Assembly (NCBI GenBank): GCA_963667675.1
Contig: OY763929.1
Coordinates: 2,294,001-2,358,000, forward strand
Source of the DNA: G963667675 sp963667675
GTDB lineage: Bacteria > Chloroflexota > Dehalococcoidia > Lucifugimonadales > UBA3495
DNA length: 64,000 nt
Direction of reading: 5' to 3'
In this document: positions 52,488 through 60,559 of the stretch, piece after piece
How the letters are laid out: each line of letters begins with the position of its first letter
Position numbering within the stretch: the stretch's first letter is position 1
The notes under the pieces: generated by a model
What the model was told of the DNA's origin: nothing
Databases searched by the model: none
The model's input: only the letters and a program-made list of their open reading frames with translations
Program-made: the position numbers and the translations under genes

Positions 52488-53381
52488 ATGACCCAGGATA
52501 TGCCGCGGGTTCGCCCTGATTGGGTCTCTGACGAGATGTTTCCCTTTAAGAGCAAATTCTTCACGACTCCCTCGGGCCATAGCATGCACTTCATAGACGA
52601 AGGCGTCGGTGAGCCAATCGTCTTCATACACGGTAACCCTTCCTGGTCCTTTGAGTTTCGTCATCTCGTAGCAGGGCTAAAGCAAGACTTTCGTTGCATC
52701 GCTGCGGACCACATCGGCTTTGGACTTTCGTCCCACAGCATCAATAGAGAAGACCACCGGCCTCAAGCCCACGCGGCGGCGTTCGAGGCACTTCTCGATC
52801 ATCTTGAACTTGGCAATATAACCCTCTTCATGACTGATTGGGGCGGACCTATCGGCCTGGATTTTGCTCGCACCCACCCGGACAGGGTCAAGCGCATCGT
52901 TGTTGCCAACACCTGGTGCTGGCCAGTCTCGCGCGACCCCCATTTCATAGCGTTCAGCTTCATGATGTCCAGTTGGCTGGGGCAATTCCTGATCAAACGC
53001 TTCAATTTCTTCGTAAACAAGGTTGTGCCTAAAGCGGTTGGCCGTAAAGCCGTCTTGACTCCTCAGGTAATGGAACACTATCGGAATGCACAATCAACAC
53101 CCGCGACCCGGCGGGCCAGCGCCGCCTTGCCGGGAGCTATCGTCGGCGCCACTGACTGGCTGGCCGCTATATGGGGAGAACGCGACGCCTTTGTCCGTCT
53201 GCCGGCGCTCATACTCTGGGGGGCGAAGGACATCGCGTTTAGGAAGGAGGAACTGGAGAGGTGGCGATCCGAGTTGGCCGACTTTGAGCTTCACGAATTT
53301 GAAGACTGCGGGCACTTCCTGGCCGAGGAAAACCCGGAACAGATCGTTCCCTTGCTCTCCTCATTCATGAAACGGAAGTAG
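52488..53381 (+). CDS. Haloalkane dehalogenase-like alpha/beta hydrolase
   Basis: This 297-residue protein probably hydrolyses carbon-halogen bonds. Oxyanion/halide loop FIHGNPSWSF, nucleophile Asp117 in FMTDWGGPIG with the halide-stabilising Trp directly after it, an acid candidate in WGAKDIAF, and His in CGHFLAEE. The Asp-Trp nucleophile elbow and HGNP loop distinguish haloalkane dehalogenases from serine esterases and epoxide hydrolases. The ATG at 52488 has AAGGAG eight bases upstream. It may serve in degradation of natural marine organohalogens; the substrate is not predictable. Confidence 0.82.
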   Translation: MTQDMPRVRPDWVSDEMFPFKSKFFTTPSGHSMHFIDEGVGEPIVFIHGNPSWSFEFRHLVAGLKQDFRCIAADHIGFGLSSHSINREDHRPQAHAAAFEALLDHLELGNITLFMTDWGGPIGLDFARTHPDRVKRIVVANTWCWPVSRDPHFIAFSFMMSSWLGQFLIKRFNFFVNKVVPKAVGRKAVLTPQVMEHYRNAQSTPATRRASAALPGAIVGATDWLAAIWGERDAFVRLPALILWGAKDIAFRKEELERWRSELADFELHEFEDCGHFLAEENPEQIVPLLSSFMKRK

Positions 53382-53573
53382 CGAAGCTGTTCGGCGGAGC
53401 CAGATCCATCAGCGTTTCTCTCTGACGGCGGTGATTTGGGACTCGGTCAAAGGGCATCGCGGGGCTGCGACGGGAGGCTGGACTACCGGAACGTTGACTC
53501 CGCCGCGGGCGCCTTATGTGAAGCCGCGTAGACATTGGCAACGATGCTCGCTTAGTTTCAACATACGTACTAC

Positions 53574-53582
53574 TGCTATAAT
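53574..53582 (+). promoter_or_regulatory. Extended -10 promoter of selD
   Basis: TGCTATAAT, a full TGnTATAAT match, 29 bases before the ATG at 53612. Confidence 0.6.
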
Positions 53583-53611
53583 TGACCTCATTCTACGGGA
53601 GGGCGCTATCG

Positions 53612-54658
53612 ATGCGGAGCAGCGCGGTCCGGCTCACTGAGCTGTCTCATACCGCTGGTTGAGCCAGCAAGCTTAGCATGGAGGACCTGGTCCAGGTCCT
53701 GAACAAGCTGCCGGCGGTAACCGACCAGAAACTGCTGGTGGGCATCGAGACCGGCGACGACGCGGCGGTGTACCGGCTGAACGACGATGCGTCGCTGATA
53801 CTCACCGTCGACTTCTTCACTCCCATTACCGACGATCCATACCAGTTCGGGGCCATCGCAGCGGCCAACGCCCTCAGCGACGTGTACGCCATGGGCGGCA
53901 AACCCTTGCTCGCCCTCAACATCGTCGGCTTTCCCGCAGACTTAGACAAGGCCATACTGGAAAAGATACTCCGCGGAGGGCATGACAAGGCCACCGAAGC
54001 AGGTTGCCTGATTGTAGGCGGCCACACCGTCGACGACGCCGAGCCCAAGTACGGCCTCTCAGTCATCGGACTGGTGGACCCCGGAAAGCACGTGACCAAC
54101 GCCGGCGCCCGCCCCGGCGACTCCCTGGTGCTTACCAAGGCGCTGGGCGCCGGAATCATAACCACCGGCGGAAAGCAGGGTATGTGTCCCGCCGAGGTGA
54201 TGCAGGGCGCCGTCGAGAGCATGTCTGAATTGAACCGCGCCGCCGCCGATGCGATGATAAAAGTGGGAGTAAACGCCTGCACCGACGTTACCGGCTTCGG
54301 CCTGCTGGGCCACCTGAAGTCCATGACCAAGGCCAGCGCCGTCGGCGCCCGGATTCACTTTGGCCAAGTCCCGGCGCTGCCGGGCGCGTGGGAATTGTTG
54401 GAGCAGGACATAGTCCCCGGCGGCACTCGCCGGAACCTGCAGAACGTAGCAAATTCCGTCGACTGGCCCGCTGAAATCGACCCGCAGCGCCGTCTGCTGC
54501 TCTCCGACGCCCAGACCTCCGGCGGCCTGCTGATTTCCGTTCCCAAATCCAGGCTGGACGCTTTGCTGGAAGAGTTGGCCGCGGCCGGCGCTCCTTACCA
54601 GGCGGCGATTGGCGAGATTACCGATGGTCCGCCGGGCAGAATAGTCGTCTCGCCCTAG
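53612..54658 (+). CDS. selD: Selenide, water dikinase, itself a selenoprotein (in-frame UGA at codon 17)
   Basis: Makes selenophosphate from selenide and ATP. The visible ATG at 53678 would give a protein lacking the catalytic Cys/Sec. Reading upstream in the same frame gives ATG at 53612 with GGGAGGG ahead, then VRLTELSHTAG, TGA at 53660-53662, ASKLSMEDLVQVL. This lines up residue for residue with E. coli SelD (RLTQYSHGAGCGCK): Sec17 for Cys17, Lys20 for Lys20. Later motifs are intact: GDDAAVYRL, TVDFFTPITDDPYQFGAIAAANALSDVYAMGG, GGHTVDD, DVTGFGLLGHL, and DAQTSGGLL. Length with Sec is 348. It requires SelA, SelB and tRNA-Sec elsewhere in the genome. Confidence 0.93.
53660..53712 (+). promoter_or_regulatory. 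Candidate bacterial SECIS element in selD
   Basis: Directly after the UGA (53660-53662), AGGACCTG (53682-53689) pairs with CAGGTCCT (53693-53700) around an apical GTC, and an outer AGCTT/AAGCT stem can close below it. The apical G-U lies about 27 bases from the UGA, within the range of known bacterial SECIS hairpins. Confidence 0.65.
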
Positions 54659-54678
54659 TAAAAGCGGCATGCAGGTGT

Positions 54679-55290
54679 ATGTTGAAACGGCCTGACCAAA
54701 TTAAAGATGTCCCTGCGGACCCCGCAGGCCGGGTGCCCCCCGGCCAGTTCCTGTCCCAAAAATTCCCGGTTCTCACCTACGGCAGCGCACCCAAGATTCG
54801 CATCGAGGAGTGGAGACTCCGAGTGTTCGGACTGGTCGCCCGAGAGCTGGAACTTGACTGGGGAGAATTCTCCAAGCTGCCCTGGGAGTCGACCGTAGCC
54901 GATTTTCACTGCGTGACCCAATGGAGCTCGTTGGACCAGGCCTGGGAAGGAGTGCCCTTCGCCGAAGTAGTATCCCCGGCCCAGCCGTCCCCGGACGTCC
55001 GCTTCGTGATGGTACACTGCTACGGTGGCTATTCCACCAATCTGCCGCTGGAAGTGGCCATGCAGGAGGGTATCTTCGCCCACAAGCAGAACGGGGAACC
55101 CCTGGGCGAGGGCCACGGTTGGCCTCTGCGGCTGGTGGTGCCCAGCCGTTACGGGTGGAAGAGCGCCAAGTGGGTCAGCGGCGTTGAACTGCTGGCCCAG
55201 GACCAGCCGGGCTTTTGGGAGAAGCGGGGCTACAACAACAACGGCGACCCCTGGAAAGAGGAACGCTTCTGGCCCGAGTTGGCCCGCTAA
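54679..55290 (+). CDS. Sulfite-oxidase-like molybdopterin oxidoreductase
   Basis: This 203-residue protein consists of a single oxidoreductase molybdopterin-binding domain. The molybdenum-ligand Cys is in DFHCVTQWSSLD; further conserved parts are PLEVAMQEGIFAH, GEGHGWPLRLVVPSRYGWKSAKWV and FWEKRGY. No Tat or Sec signal and no haem or dimerisation domain are present, so it is a cytosolic-looking short form like those found in many bacteria. The substrate is unknown. The moaA and RNase H-MoaC genes 4-6 kb away provide cofactor-synthesis context. It follows selD by 20 bases. Confidence 0.87.
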   Translation: MLKRPDQIKDVPADPAGRVPPGQFLSQKFPVLTYGSAPKIRIEEWRLRVFGLVARELELDWGEFSKLPWESTVADFHCVTQWSSLDQAWEGVPFAEVVSPAQPSPDVRFVMVHCYGGYSTNLPLEVAMQEGIFAHKQNGEPLGEGHGWPLRLVVPSRYGWKSAKWVSGVELLAQDQPGFWEKRGYNNNGDPWKEERFWPELAR

Positions 55291-55315
55291 CGCAACCCTA
55301 AACCAGGGCTTTGAA

Positions 55316-55492
55316 TCAGGCCGCCTTGTACTCCTGCTCGATGCGGACCTGCGGGGCCTTCCTGGGGCGCTGGAAAGAAAGCTCCACATCCCGAAGGTAA
55401 CCGCACTGCAAACAGCTCAGGAACTTGCCGAAGATATCCTCTTTCAAGCACAGATCGCCTTGGCACTTTGGACAGACTTTAAACAATATCAT
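55316..55492 (-). CDS. Small zinc-ribbon protein
   Basis: This 58-residue protein has two CxxC knuckles, VCPKCQGDL and SCLQCGY, 17 residues apart, plus a basic tail (SFQRPRKAPQVRIEQEY). It is probably a nucleic-acid- or protein-binding zinc ribbon. The ATG at 55492 has AGGGGG seven bases upstream. It is divergent from the heat-shock operon. Confidence 0.7.
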   Translation of the reverse strand: MILFKVCPKCQGDLCLKEDIFGKFLSCLQCGYLRDVELSFQRPRKAPQVRIEQEYKAA

Positions 55493-55554
55493 CGTCGTCC
55501 CCCTCATCACTGGCTATCCATCCCAGATGCTTGACTTGCCCAGTAACCCCTTTA

Positions 55555-55583
55555 TTGACATGACTTATATCAAGTTGTATCAT
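55555..55583 (+). promoter_or_regulatory. Sigma70-type promoter of hspR-grpE-dnaK
   Basis: A perfect TTGACA (55555-55560), 17-base spacer, and TATCAT (55578-55583). This is the best -35/-10 pair in the window. Initiation near 55590 leaves about 50 bases of leader to hspR. Confidence 0.8.
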
Positions 55584-55589
55584 ACAACT
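55573..55589 (+). promoter_or_regulatory. Palindromic operator over the heat-shock promoter -10
   Basis: Perfect inverted repeat AGTTGTAT-C-ATACAACT (8-base arms, one central base). Its centre is the -10 box, so a bound repressor would block RNA polymerase. HspR encoded immediately downstream is the obvious candidate, though the sequence is not the actinobacterial HAIR consensus (CTTGAGT-N7-ACTCAAG). Confidence 0.75.
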
Positions 55590-55641
55590 GGTTTAAGGTC
55601 AAGGCCATAAAAGCGATTCTTTTAGAGGTTGGAGTCGGCCT

Positions 55642-56142
55642 ATGCGCGAGCCATCGAAGACACGAACGGAAGACCCGGCCGGGATTCGGTCCCAGCCGGT
55701 GCCCCAAAGGCCCGCGCAGACATCGTTGAGTAAGACGCCGGGTAACGAACCCGCCGCCCCGAGCAAGGGGGCCGGAGAGGCCGATGAGCGGTCCGTGAGT
55801 CTTGAAGGCGTGTACATCATCAGCGTAGCCGCCCGGATTCTCGACATGCATCCTCAGACGTTGAGGAAATACGAGCGGTTGGGCCTCATCAACCCTGGAC
55901 GCACGCTGGGAATGCTCAGGCTCTACTCCAGGGACGACATCAGGAGGGTCCGCTTGATCCGTCACCTGGGCAATCTGGGCCTCAACCTGGCCGGGGTCGA
56001 GTTCGCTCTGGCCACGGTGGAAAACCTGCTCAGCCTGAAACGCCGCCTGAACGCCTTGGCGGGAGAGACCGGCCTGAGCAGCGCCCTGGAACAGGAGATC
56101 GATAGGGTCTTTCAGAATTTGAACCTGCCGGTCAATGACTAG
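55642..56142 (+). CDS. hspR: HspR-like MerR-family heat-shock repressor
   Basis: This 166-residue DNA-binding regulator has VYIISVAARILDMHPQTLRKYERLGLINPGRTLGMLRLYSRDDIRRVRLIRHL, the winged-helix core typical of HspR (YVISVAA...MHPQTLR.Y...GL..P.R). A disordered N-terminal extension of about 50 residues is unusual. A C-terminal helix (ENLLSLKRRLNAL) serves as the dimer coil. By family analogy DnaK acts as its co-repressor. First gene of hspR-grpE-dnaK; ribosome-binding site GGAG. Confidence 0.9.
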   Translation: MREPSKTRTEDPAGIRSQPVPQRPAQTSLSKTPGNEPAAPSKGAGEADERSVSLEGVYIISVAARILDMHPQTLRKYERLGLINPGRTLGMLRLYSRDDIRRVRLIRHLGNLGLNLAGVEFALATVENLLSLKRRLNALAGETGLSSALEQEIDRVFQNLNLPVND

Positions 56143-56184
56143 AAGCCTGGCGCCCCATCTGATTGGCAACGCGGGAATGCGCTT

Positions 56185-56766
56185 ATGACTACCGAACCCA
56201 ACAACGGCGCCCAGCACGAGGCCCTGCCCTTCTCCGAGGACGGCAAGGACGACTTGAGCCATCTCCCGGTCGAAGAGCAGGTAGCGGTCCTCCAGGACCG
56301 GCTGCAGCAATCTCAACTGGAAGCCAGCCAGAATCTGGAGACCGCCCAGCGGGCTCAGGCAGAGATAGTCAACTTTCGCCGGCGCACCGATGAAGAGCGG
56401 ATAACCCTGGGCAAATATGCCAACGAACGTCTCATCAACAAGTTGCTGCCGGTCGTGGAAGAATTGAACTTGGCCTTGAGCCACGCCGAAAAGGTAAGCG
56501 CCGACAATCCCTGGCTGGAAGGCGTCAAGCTCATTCAACGCAAGCTGGACAACGTGCTCCAGTCGGAGGGAGTAACCGAAATCGAGGCCTTGGGGGCGGA
56601 GTTCAACCCCATGGAGCACGAGGCCTTGGGAACATTGGAGACCACCGAACATCCGCCGGGCCGCGTCGCCGAGGTGGTCCGCGCCGGGTACCGGTTGCAT
56701 GAACGAGTCATTCAACCGGCCCAGGTGATGGTGGCCACAGAACCGGCCAAGCCGCAACAAACGTAG
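56185..56766 (+). CDS. grpE: Nucleotide exchange factor GrpE
   Basis: This 193-residue cochaperone of DnaK has a long N-terminal coiled coil (VAVLQDRLQQSQLEASQNLETAQ), the conserved AEIVNFRRRTDEER, then NERLINKLLPVVEELNLAL, and the C-terminal beta-domain ending HPPGRVAEVVRAGYRLHERVIQPAQVMVA. It lies 28 bases before dnaK. No dnaJ follows in this operon. Confidence 0.95.
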   Translation: MTTEPNNGAQHEALPFSEDGKDDLSHLPVEEQVAVLQDRLQQSQLEASQNLETAQRAQAEIVNFRRRTDEERITLGKYANERLINKLLPVVEELNLALSHAEKVSADNPWLEGVKLIQRKLDNVLQSEGVTEIEALGAEFNPMEHEALGTLETTEHPPGRVAEVVRAGYRLHERVIQPAQVMVATEPAKPQQT

Positions 56767-56794
56767 GAATTCGAAGAATCGAAGGAGACTGAAC

Positions 56795-58699
56795 ATGGCT
56801 AAAGTCCTGGGCATAGATCTGGGCACCACCAACTCTGTGGCCGCCGTGATCCAGGCGGGGGAGCCCACCATAGTCGAGAACGCAGAGGGAGCCCGGCTGA
56901 CCCCGTCGATAGTAGCGGTCAATCCCCGCTCCGGTGAAAGGTACGTGGGTCAGGTCGCCAAGCGGCAGGCCGTGACCAACCCGGAAAACACCCTGTTTTC
57001 CGTCAAAAGGCTCATGGGCCGGAAGTTCCAGGACCCCGAGGTCCAGAACGCCATCAACAAACTCCCCTACAAGATCGTCTCGGGGACCGACCAGGACGCC
57101 CACGTGGAGATGGCTGGCGAGAGCTTCCCGCCACCTCAGATTTCATCCTTCGTCCTTCAAAAAATCAAGCAGGACGCCGAGGCCAAGCTGGGTGAGAAGA
57201 TCAGCCAGGCGGTGATCACGGTCCCAGCCTATTTCAACGACTCGCAGCGGCAAGCCACCAAGGACGCCGGCACCATTGCCGGCATGGAAGTCCTCCGCAT
57301 CATCAACGAGCCCACCGCTTCGTCGTTGGCCTACGGGCTGGACAAAGCCAAGACCGATGCGACCGTTGCCGTGTTCGACCTGGGCGGCGGCACCTTCGAT
57401 ATCAGCATCCTGCAAATGGGCGACGGTGTATTCGAGGTCAAGTCGACCAATGGCGACACCTACCTGGGCGGCGACGACTTTGACCAGAGAATCCTAGACT
57501 GGCTGATCCAGGACTTCCGGCAGGAAACGGGTATCGACCTCAGCAGCGACCGCATGGCCCTCCAACGCCTGAGGGACGCCGCGGAACGCAGCAAGGTCGA
57601 ACTCTCCACCGTCCTCGAGACGGAGATCAACCTGCCCTTCATAACTGCCGACTCCAGCGGGCCGCAACACCTGGTCAAGACCCTGACCCGGGCCAAGCTG
57701 GAACAGCTGGTGGCAGACCTGATCAGCCGCACCGAGGAGCCCTGCCGCCAGGCCATCGCCGACGCCGGGTTCAGCACCGCGGGCATCGACGACGTGATCC
57801 TGGTCGGAGGCATGACCCGGATGCCGGCGGTGCAGGAAAAGGTCAAGCAGCTTTTCGGCAAGGAGCCCAGCCGCAACGTAAACCCTGACGAGGCCGTGGC
57901 CCTGGGGGCGGCGATACAGGCCGGAGTGTTGGCCGGGGAAGTCGACGACATCGTCCTGGTGGACGTAACTCCTCTCACCCTGGGGCTGGAAACGCTGGGA
58001 GGGGTGTTGACCACGCTTATCTCCCGCAACACCGCCATTCCCACGGAAAAGACCGAGGTGTTCACCACCGCCGCCGACGGGCAGACCACGGTTGATATCC
58101 ACGTGCTCCAGGGTGAGCGCCCAATGGCCGCCGACAACAAGTCCATCGGCCGCTTCATGCTCGACGGCATCTTGCCCGCTCCCAGGGGCGTCCCCCAAAT
58201 CGAAGTCAAGTTCGATATCAACCGCGACGGGATTCTTTCCGTGTCCGCCAGGGACAAGGGCACCGGCAAGGAACAAAAGATTGTCATCCAGTCGGGATCA
58301 GGCCTCGCCAAAGACGAAATCGAGCAAATGATCAATGAGGCGAAGGCCCACGAGGAGGAAGACCAGCGCAGGCGGGCAGAAATAGAGACCCGTAACCAGG
58401 CCGACTCATTGGTCTACAGCGTAGAAAAGACTCTGGAAGACAATAAGGACAACATTCCCCAGGACCTGCGAGAAGAGGTGGAAGGCAAGGTTGCTGCGTT
58501 GAAGTCGGCCATCGCCGCCAACGACATTGCCGCAATGCAACCGGCTATGGCCGACCTGAACGAGACCATGCAGCGCCTGGGGCAGGCCGTCTACAGCCAG
58601 CAGGCCGGCTCCCCGGATGCCGGTCCAACCGATGGGACCACAGCCGGTGGAGACCAGCCCGGTGACGACACGGTTGAAGGCGAGTTTCGGGAGGTTTAA
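56795..58699 (+). CDS. dnaK: Chaperone DnaK (Hsp70)
   Basis: ATP-dependent protein-folding chaperone, 634 residues. ATPase domain: LGIDLGTTNSVAAV, ITVPAYFNDSQRQATKDAG, VFDLGGGTFDISIL, VILVGGMTRMPAVQ; linker DVTPLTLGLETLGG; substrate domain; and a helical lid (RAEIETRNQADSLVYSVEKTLED). The C-terminus is Gly/Asp-rich and ends EGEFREV, similar to the usual EEF/EV ending. A strong GGAG site precedes the ATG. Canonical dnaJ is absent here. Confidence 0.97.
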   Translation: MAKVLGIDLGTTNSVAAVIQAGEPTIVENAEGARLTPSIVAVNPRSGERYVGQVAKRQAVTNPENTLFSVKRLMGRKFQDPEVQNAINKLPYKIVSGTDQDAHVEMAGESFPPPQISSFVLQKIKQDAEAKLGEKISQAVITVPAYFNDSQRQATKDAGTIAGMEVLRIINEPTASSLAYGLDKAKTDATVAVFDLGGGTFDISILQMGDGVFEVKSTNGDTYLGGDDFDQRILDWLIQDFRQETGIDLSSDRMALQRLRDAAERSKVELSTVLETEINLPFITADSSGPQHLVKTLTRAKLEQLVADLISRTEEPCRQAIADAGFSTAGIDDVILVGGMTRMPAVQEKVKQLFGKEPSRNVNPDEAVALGAAIQAGVLAGEVDDIVLVDVTPLTLGLETLGGVLTTLISRNTAIPTEKTEVFTTAADGQTTVDIHVLQGERPMAADNKSIGRFMLDGILPAPRGVPQIEVKFDINRDGILSVSARDKGTGKEQKIVIQSGSGLAKDEIEQMINEAKAHEEEDQRRRAEIETRNQADSLVYSVEKTLEDNKDNIPQDLREEVEGKVAALKSAIAANDIAAMQPAMADLNETMQRLGQAVYSQQAGSPDAGPTDGTTAGGDQPGDDTVEGEFREV

Positions 58700-58738
58700 A
58701 TTCAGGCCTTGAATCCGTTACCGCCAGCTATGTCAGTC

Positions 58739-58747
58739 TGTTATAAT
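58739..58747 (+). promoter_or_regulatory. Extended -10 promoter after dnaK
   Basis: TGTTATAAT (TGnTATAAT), 65 bases before the small gene at 58813, indicating a separate transcript from the heat-shock operon. Confidence 0.55.
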
Positions 58748-58812
58748 AGGCCAACCACAGTAACCCCAATCAGCTTGGCGGCGATCCTAAGGTTAAGTTC
58801 GGTGGAGTGAAA

Positions 58813-59097
58813 ATGGGCAAACAGCAAGGACCCGCAGACCCCGAAGTAGTGAACGAGCAGAACGCTGTCGCGATTGAAGGGATAGACCAGGAGTTGACTC
58901 CCCTTCAATACCACTACCTTAGCTTGCTGCAACGGCTGATAGCTTTGAAGAACAGCTATCAGTCCGACCCCAACTTCGAGGGCTGGATGATGGCCAGCAT
59001 CAACAAGTCCATTTATGCGACCTTGAGGGACTGCATCGAGAGCAACACCGGCGACGCGGCCAAGGAGTTGCTGCGGAGGGAGCACCAGGTAAACTAA
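58813..59097 (+). CDS. Small hypothetical protein, helical
   Basis: This 94-residue soluble protein is predicted to be mostly helical (QYHYLSLLQRLIALKNSY, GWMMASINKSIYATLRDCI, DAAKELLRRE). No family is recognised. The ATG at 58813 has GGAG five bases upstream; the GTG at 58807 is an alternative. It has its own extended -10 box. Confidence 0.7.
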   Translation: MGKQQGPADPEVVNEQNAVAIEGIDQELTPLQYHYLSLLQRLIALKNSYQSDPNFEGWMMASINKSIYATLRDCIESNTGDAAKELLRREHQVN

Positions 59098-59221
59098 CGC
59101 CGCGTGCCTGGGGCCGCCCAGGCCTGCCCCACCCCTATTCGCGCCGCCTGCATTATCGCCCCTCCCGGCCCCTTAGTTCTTGCCTTGTCATACTGCTCCA
59201 GCGCGGGCTATCATAGACCCC

Positions 59222-59752
59222 ATGGAGTCTCGACCCGTCAAGTACCCGCTGGGGTCCCTCTCCCTCATCGAGGCTAAGACCTTCGGCGAGCCGGGACAGC
59301 GCACTTTCCACCTTGCTATAGAGGCAGGCCGCGCCAGCGGCACAGTCTGGCTCGAAAAAGAGCAGCTTCTCCAACTGGGCATCTATCTCAGGGACACCGT
59401 CCAATCTCTTTCAGAAGAAGCGGAGTCCCGGCCCGGCCAGCCCAGGGAGCCGGAATGGTCCGGCGACGACACCCATATTGACTTTAAGGCGGCGCAACTG
59501 CTGCTGAGTCACGACGAGCCTACCAACTCGTTCTACGTGTTGGCCTACGAAGGCGAAGACTCCGAATCCGGAGATGAAGGCTCTTCTGTTAGCTTTTGGA
59601 TCACCACGGACCAGGCTGGCGCCCTGGCGGAAGAGTCACTTCGAATCTGCGCGGCGGGCCGGCCCCGTTGCGTTCTCTGTGGGTCCCCCATCAACCGGGA
59701 AGGTCATGTATGCCCCCGCGCCAATGGCCATGTGGCCTTCGAAGTAGGCTAG
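59222..59752 (+). CDS. DUF3090-family protein
   Basis: This 176-residue protein has the DUF3090 pattern (PLGSLSLIEAKTFGEPGQRTFHL, GTVWLEKEQLLQLG, then RCVLCGSPINREGHVCPRANGH, a four-Cys/His zinc-ribbon-like end). Function is unknown. In Actinobacteria the family travels with SCO1664-type kinase-like proteins, exactly as here with the next gene 30 bases away. The ATG at 59222 starts at the conserved region. Confidence 0.85.
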   Translation: MESRPVKYPLGSLSLIEAKTFGEPGQRTFHLAIEAGRASGTVWLEKEQLLQLGIYLRDTVQSLSEEAESRPGQPREPEWSGDDTHIDFKAAQLLLSHDEPTNSFYVLAYEGEDSESGDEGSSVSFWITTDQAGALAEESLRICAAGRPRCVLCGSPINREGHVCPRANGHVAFEVG

Positions 59753-59782
59753 GAGCAGGGCTGCCCGGCCTGGGGAATCTCG

Positions 59783-60493
59783 GTGAAGGCTGATCCATCT
59801 ACCCAGGACATCATAAGCTGCGGCGAAATAGTCGCTTGTCAGCTGACCCCGGCCGGGTCCAACTACACCTTTCTGGCCCGGGTCCAACTGGGCGATGCCG
59901 AGAGCTTGGCCATCTATAAACCCAAGGACGGAGAGGCGCCCCTGTGGGACTTCCCCCGGGGGACGTTATACAAGCGGGAGTATGCCGCTTACCTGTTGAG
60001 CCAGGCACTAGGATGGGACTTCATTCCCTTCACAATCATTAGGGATGGCCCCTACGGTATTGGTTCCGTCCAGGAGTTCGTCGAGCATGATCCCAGGCAG
60101 AACTACTACTCCCTCACCGAAGACGACTACAACCAGCTCAAGACCATCGCTTGCTTCGACCTGGTGGCCAACAGCACCGACCGCAAACCCAACCACCTGA
60201 TTCTGGACCACGACGGCAGGCTGTGGAGCATCGACCATGGCCTGACTTTTCACGAAGAGACCAAAATCAGAACGGTGATTTGGGACTTTCCCGGCGAGGA
60301 GATCCCCGGACACCTCCTCGAGCGGCTGCGCGCCTTGGCCGGAGACCTAGAAAATCCCCAAGGCCCCTTGAAAGAGTTGATGGATGTTTTGCCGGAGGAA
60401 GAAGTCGCAGCATTAGGCCGGAGAATTCAATGGGTCTTGGACCAAGGCGTCTACCCCGGCTTGCCCCGTCAATACCGGCGCCGGCGCTGGTGA
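59783..60493 (+). CDS. SCO1664-family, PI3/4-kinase-like protein
   Basis: This 236-residue protein has a kinase-like fold of the HipA/PI4K type: an N-terminal strand pair with invariant Lys in SLAIYKPKDGEAPLWDFPRGTLYKREYAAYLLS, catalytic ACFDLVANSTDRKPNHLILDHDGRLWSIDHGLTFH (Asp-x-x-x-x-Lys-x-x-Asn and the metal Asp of SIDHG). Active-site residues look intact. The start is GTG at 59783. Partner of DUF3090; substrate unknown. Confidence 0.85.
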   Translation: MKADPSTQDIISCGEIVACQLTPAGSNYTFLARVQLGDAESLAIYKPKDGEAPLWDFPRGTLYKREYAAYLLSQALGWDFIPFTIIRDGPYGIGSVQEFVEHDPRQNYYSLTEDDYNQLKTIACFDLVANSTDRKPNHLILDHDGRLWSIDHGLTFHEETKIRTVIWDFPGEEIPGHLLERLRALAGDLENPQGPLKELMDVLPEEEVAALGRRIQWVLDQGVYPGLPRQYRRRRW

Positions 60494-60559
60494 CCAAGTT
60501 GCGGCCCGCATCCCTGCCCCGGCAGCTTGGCTGTCTGCGGTATTGACGCAAGGAATCGT

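Noticed and set aside
53393..53504. Possible tRNA-Sec (selC) upstream of selD: GGCGGAG and CTCCGCC could pair, and GGCTGGACT resembles selC.
   Set aside because: The span is 112 bases, the discriminator/CCA end does not fit, and D and T arms with a TTCGA-type loop cannot be drawn.
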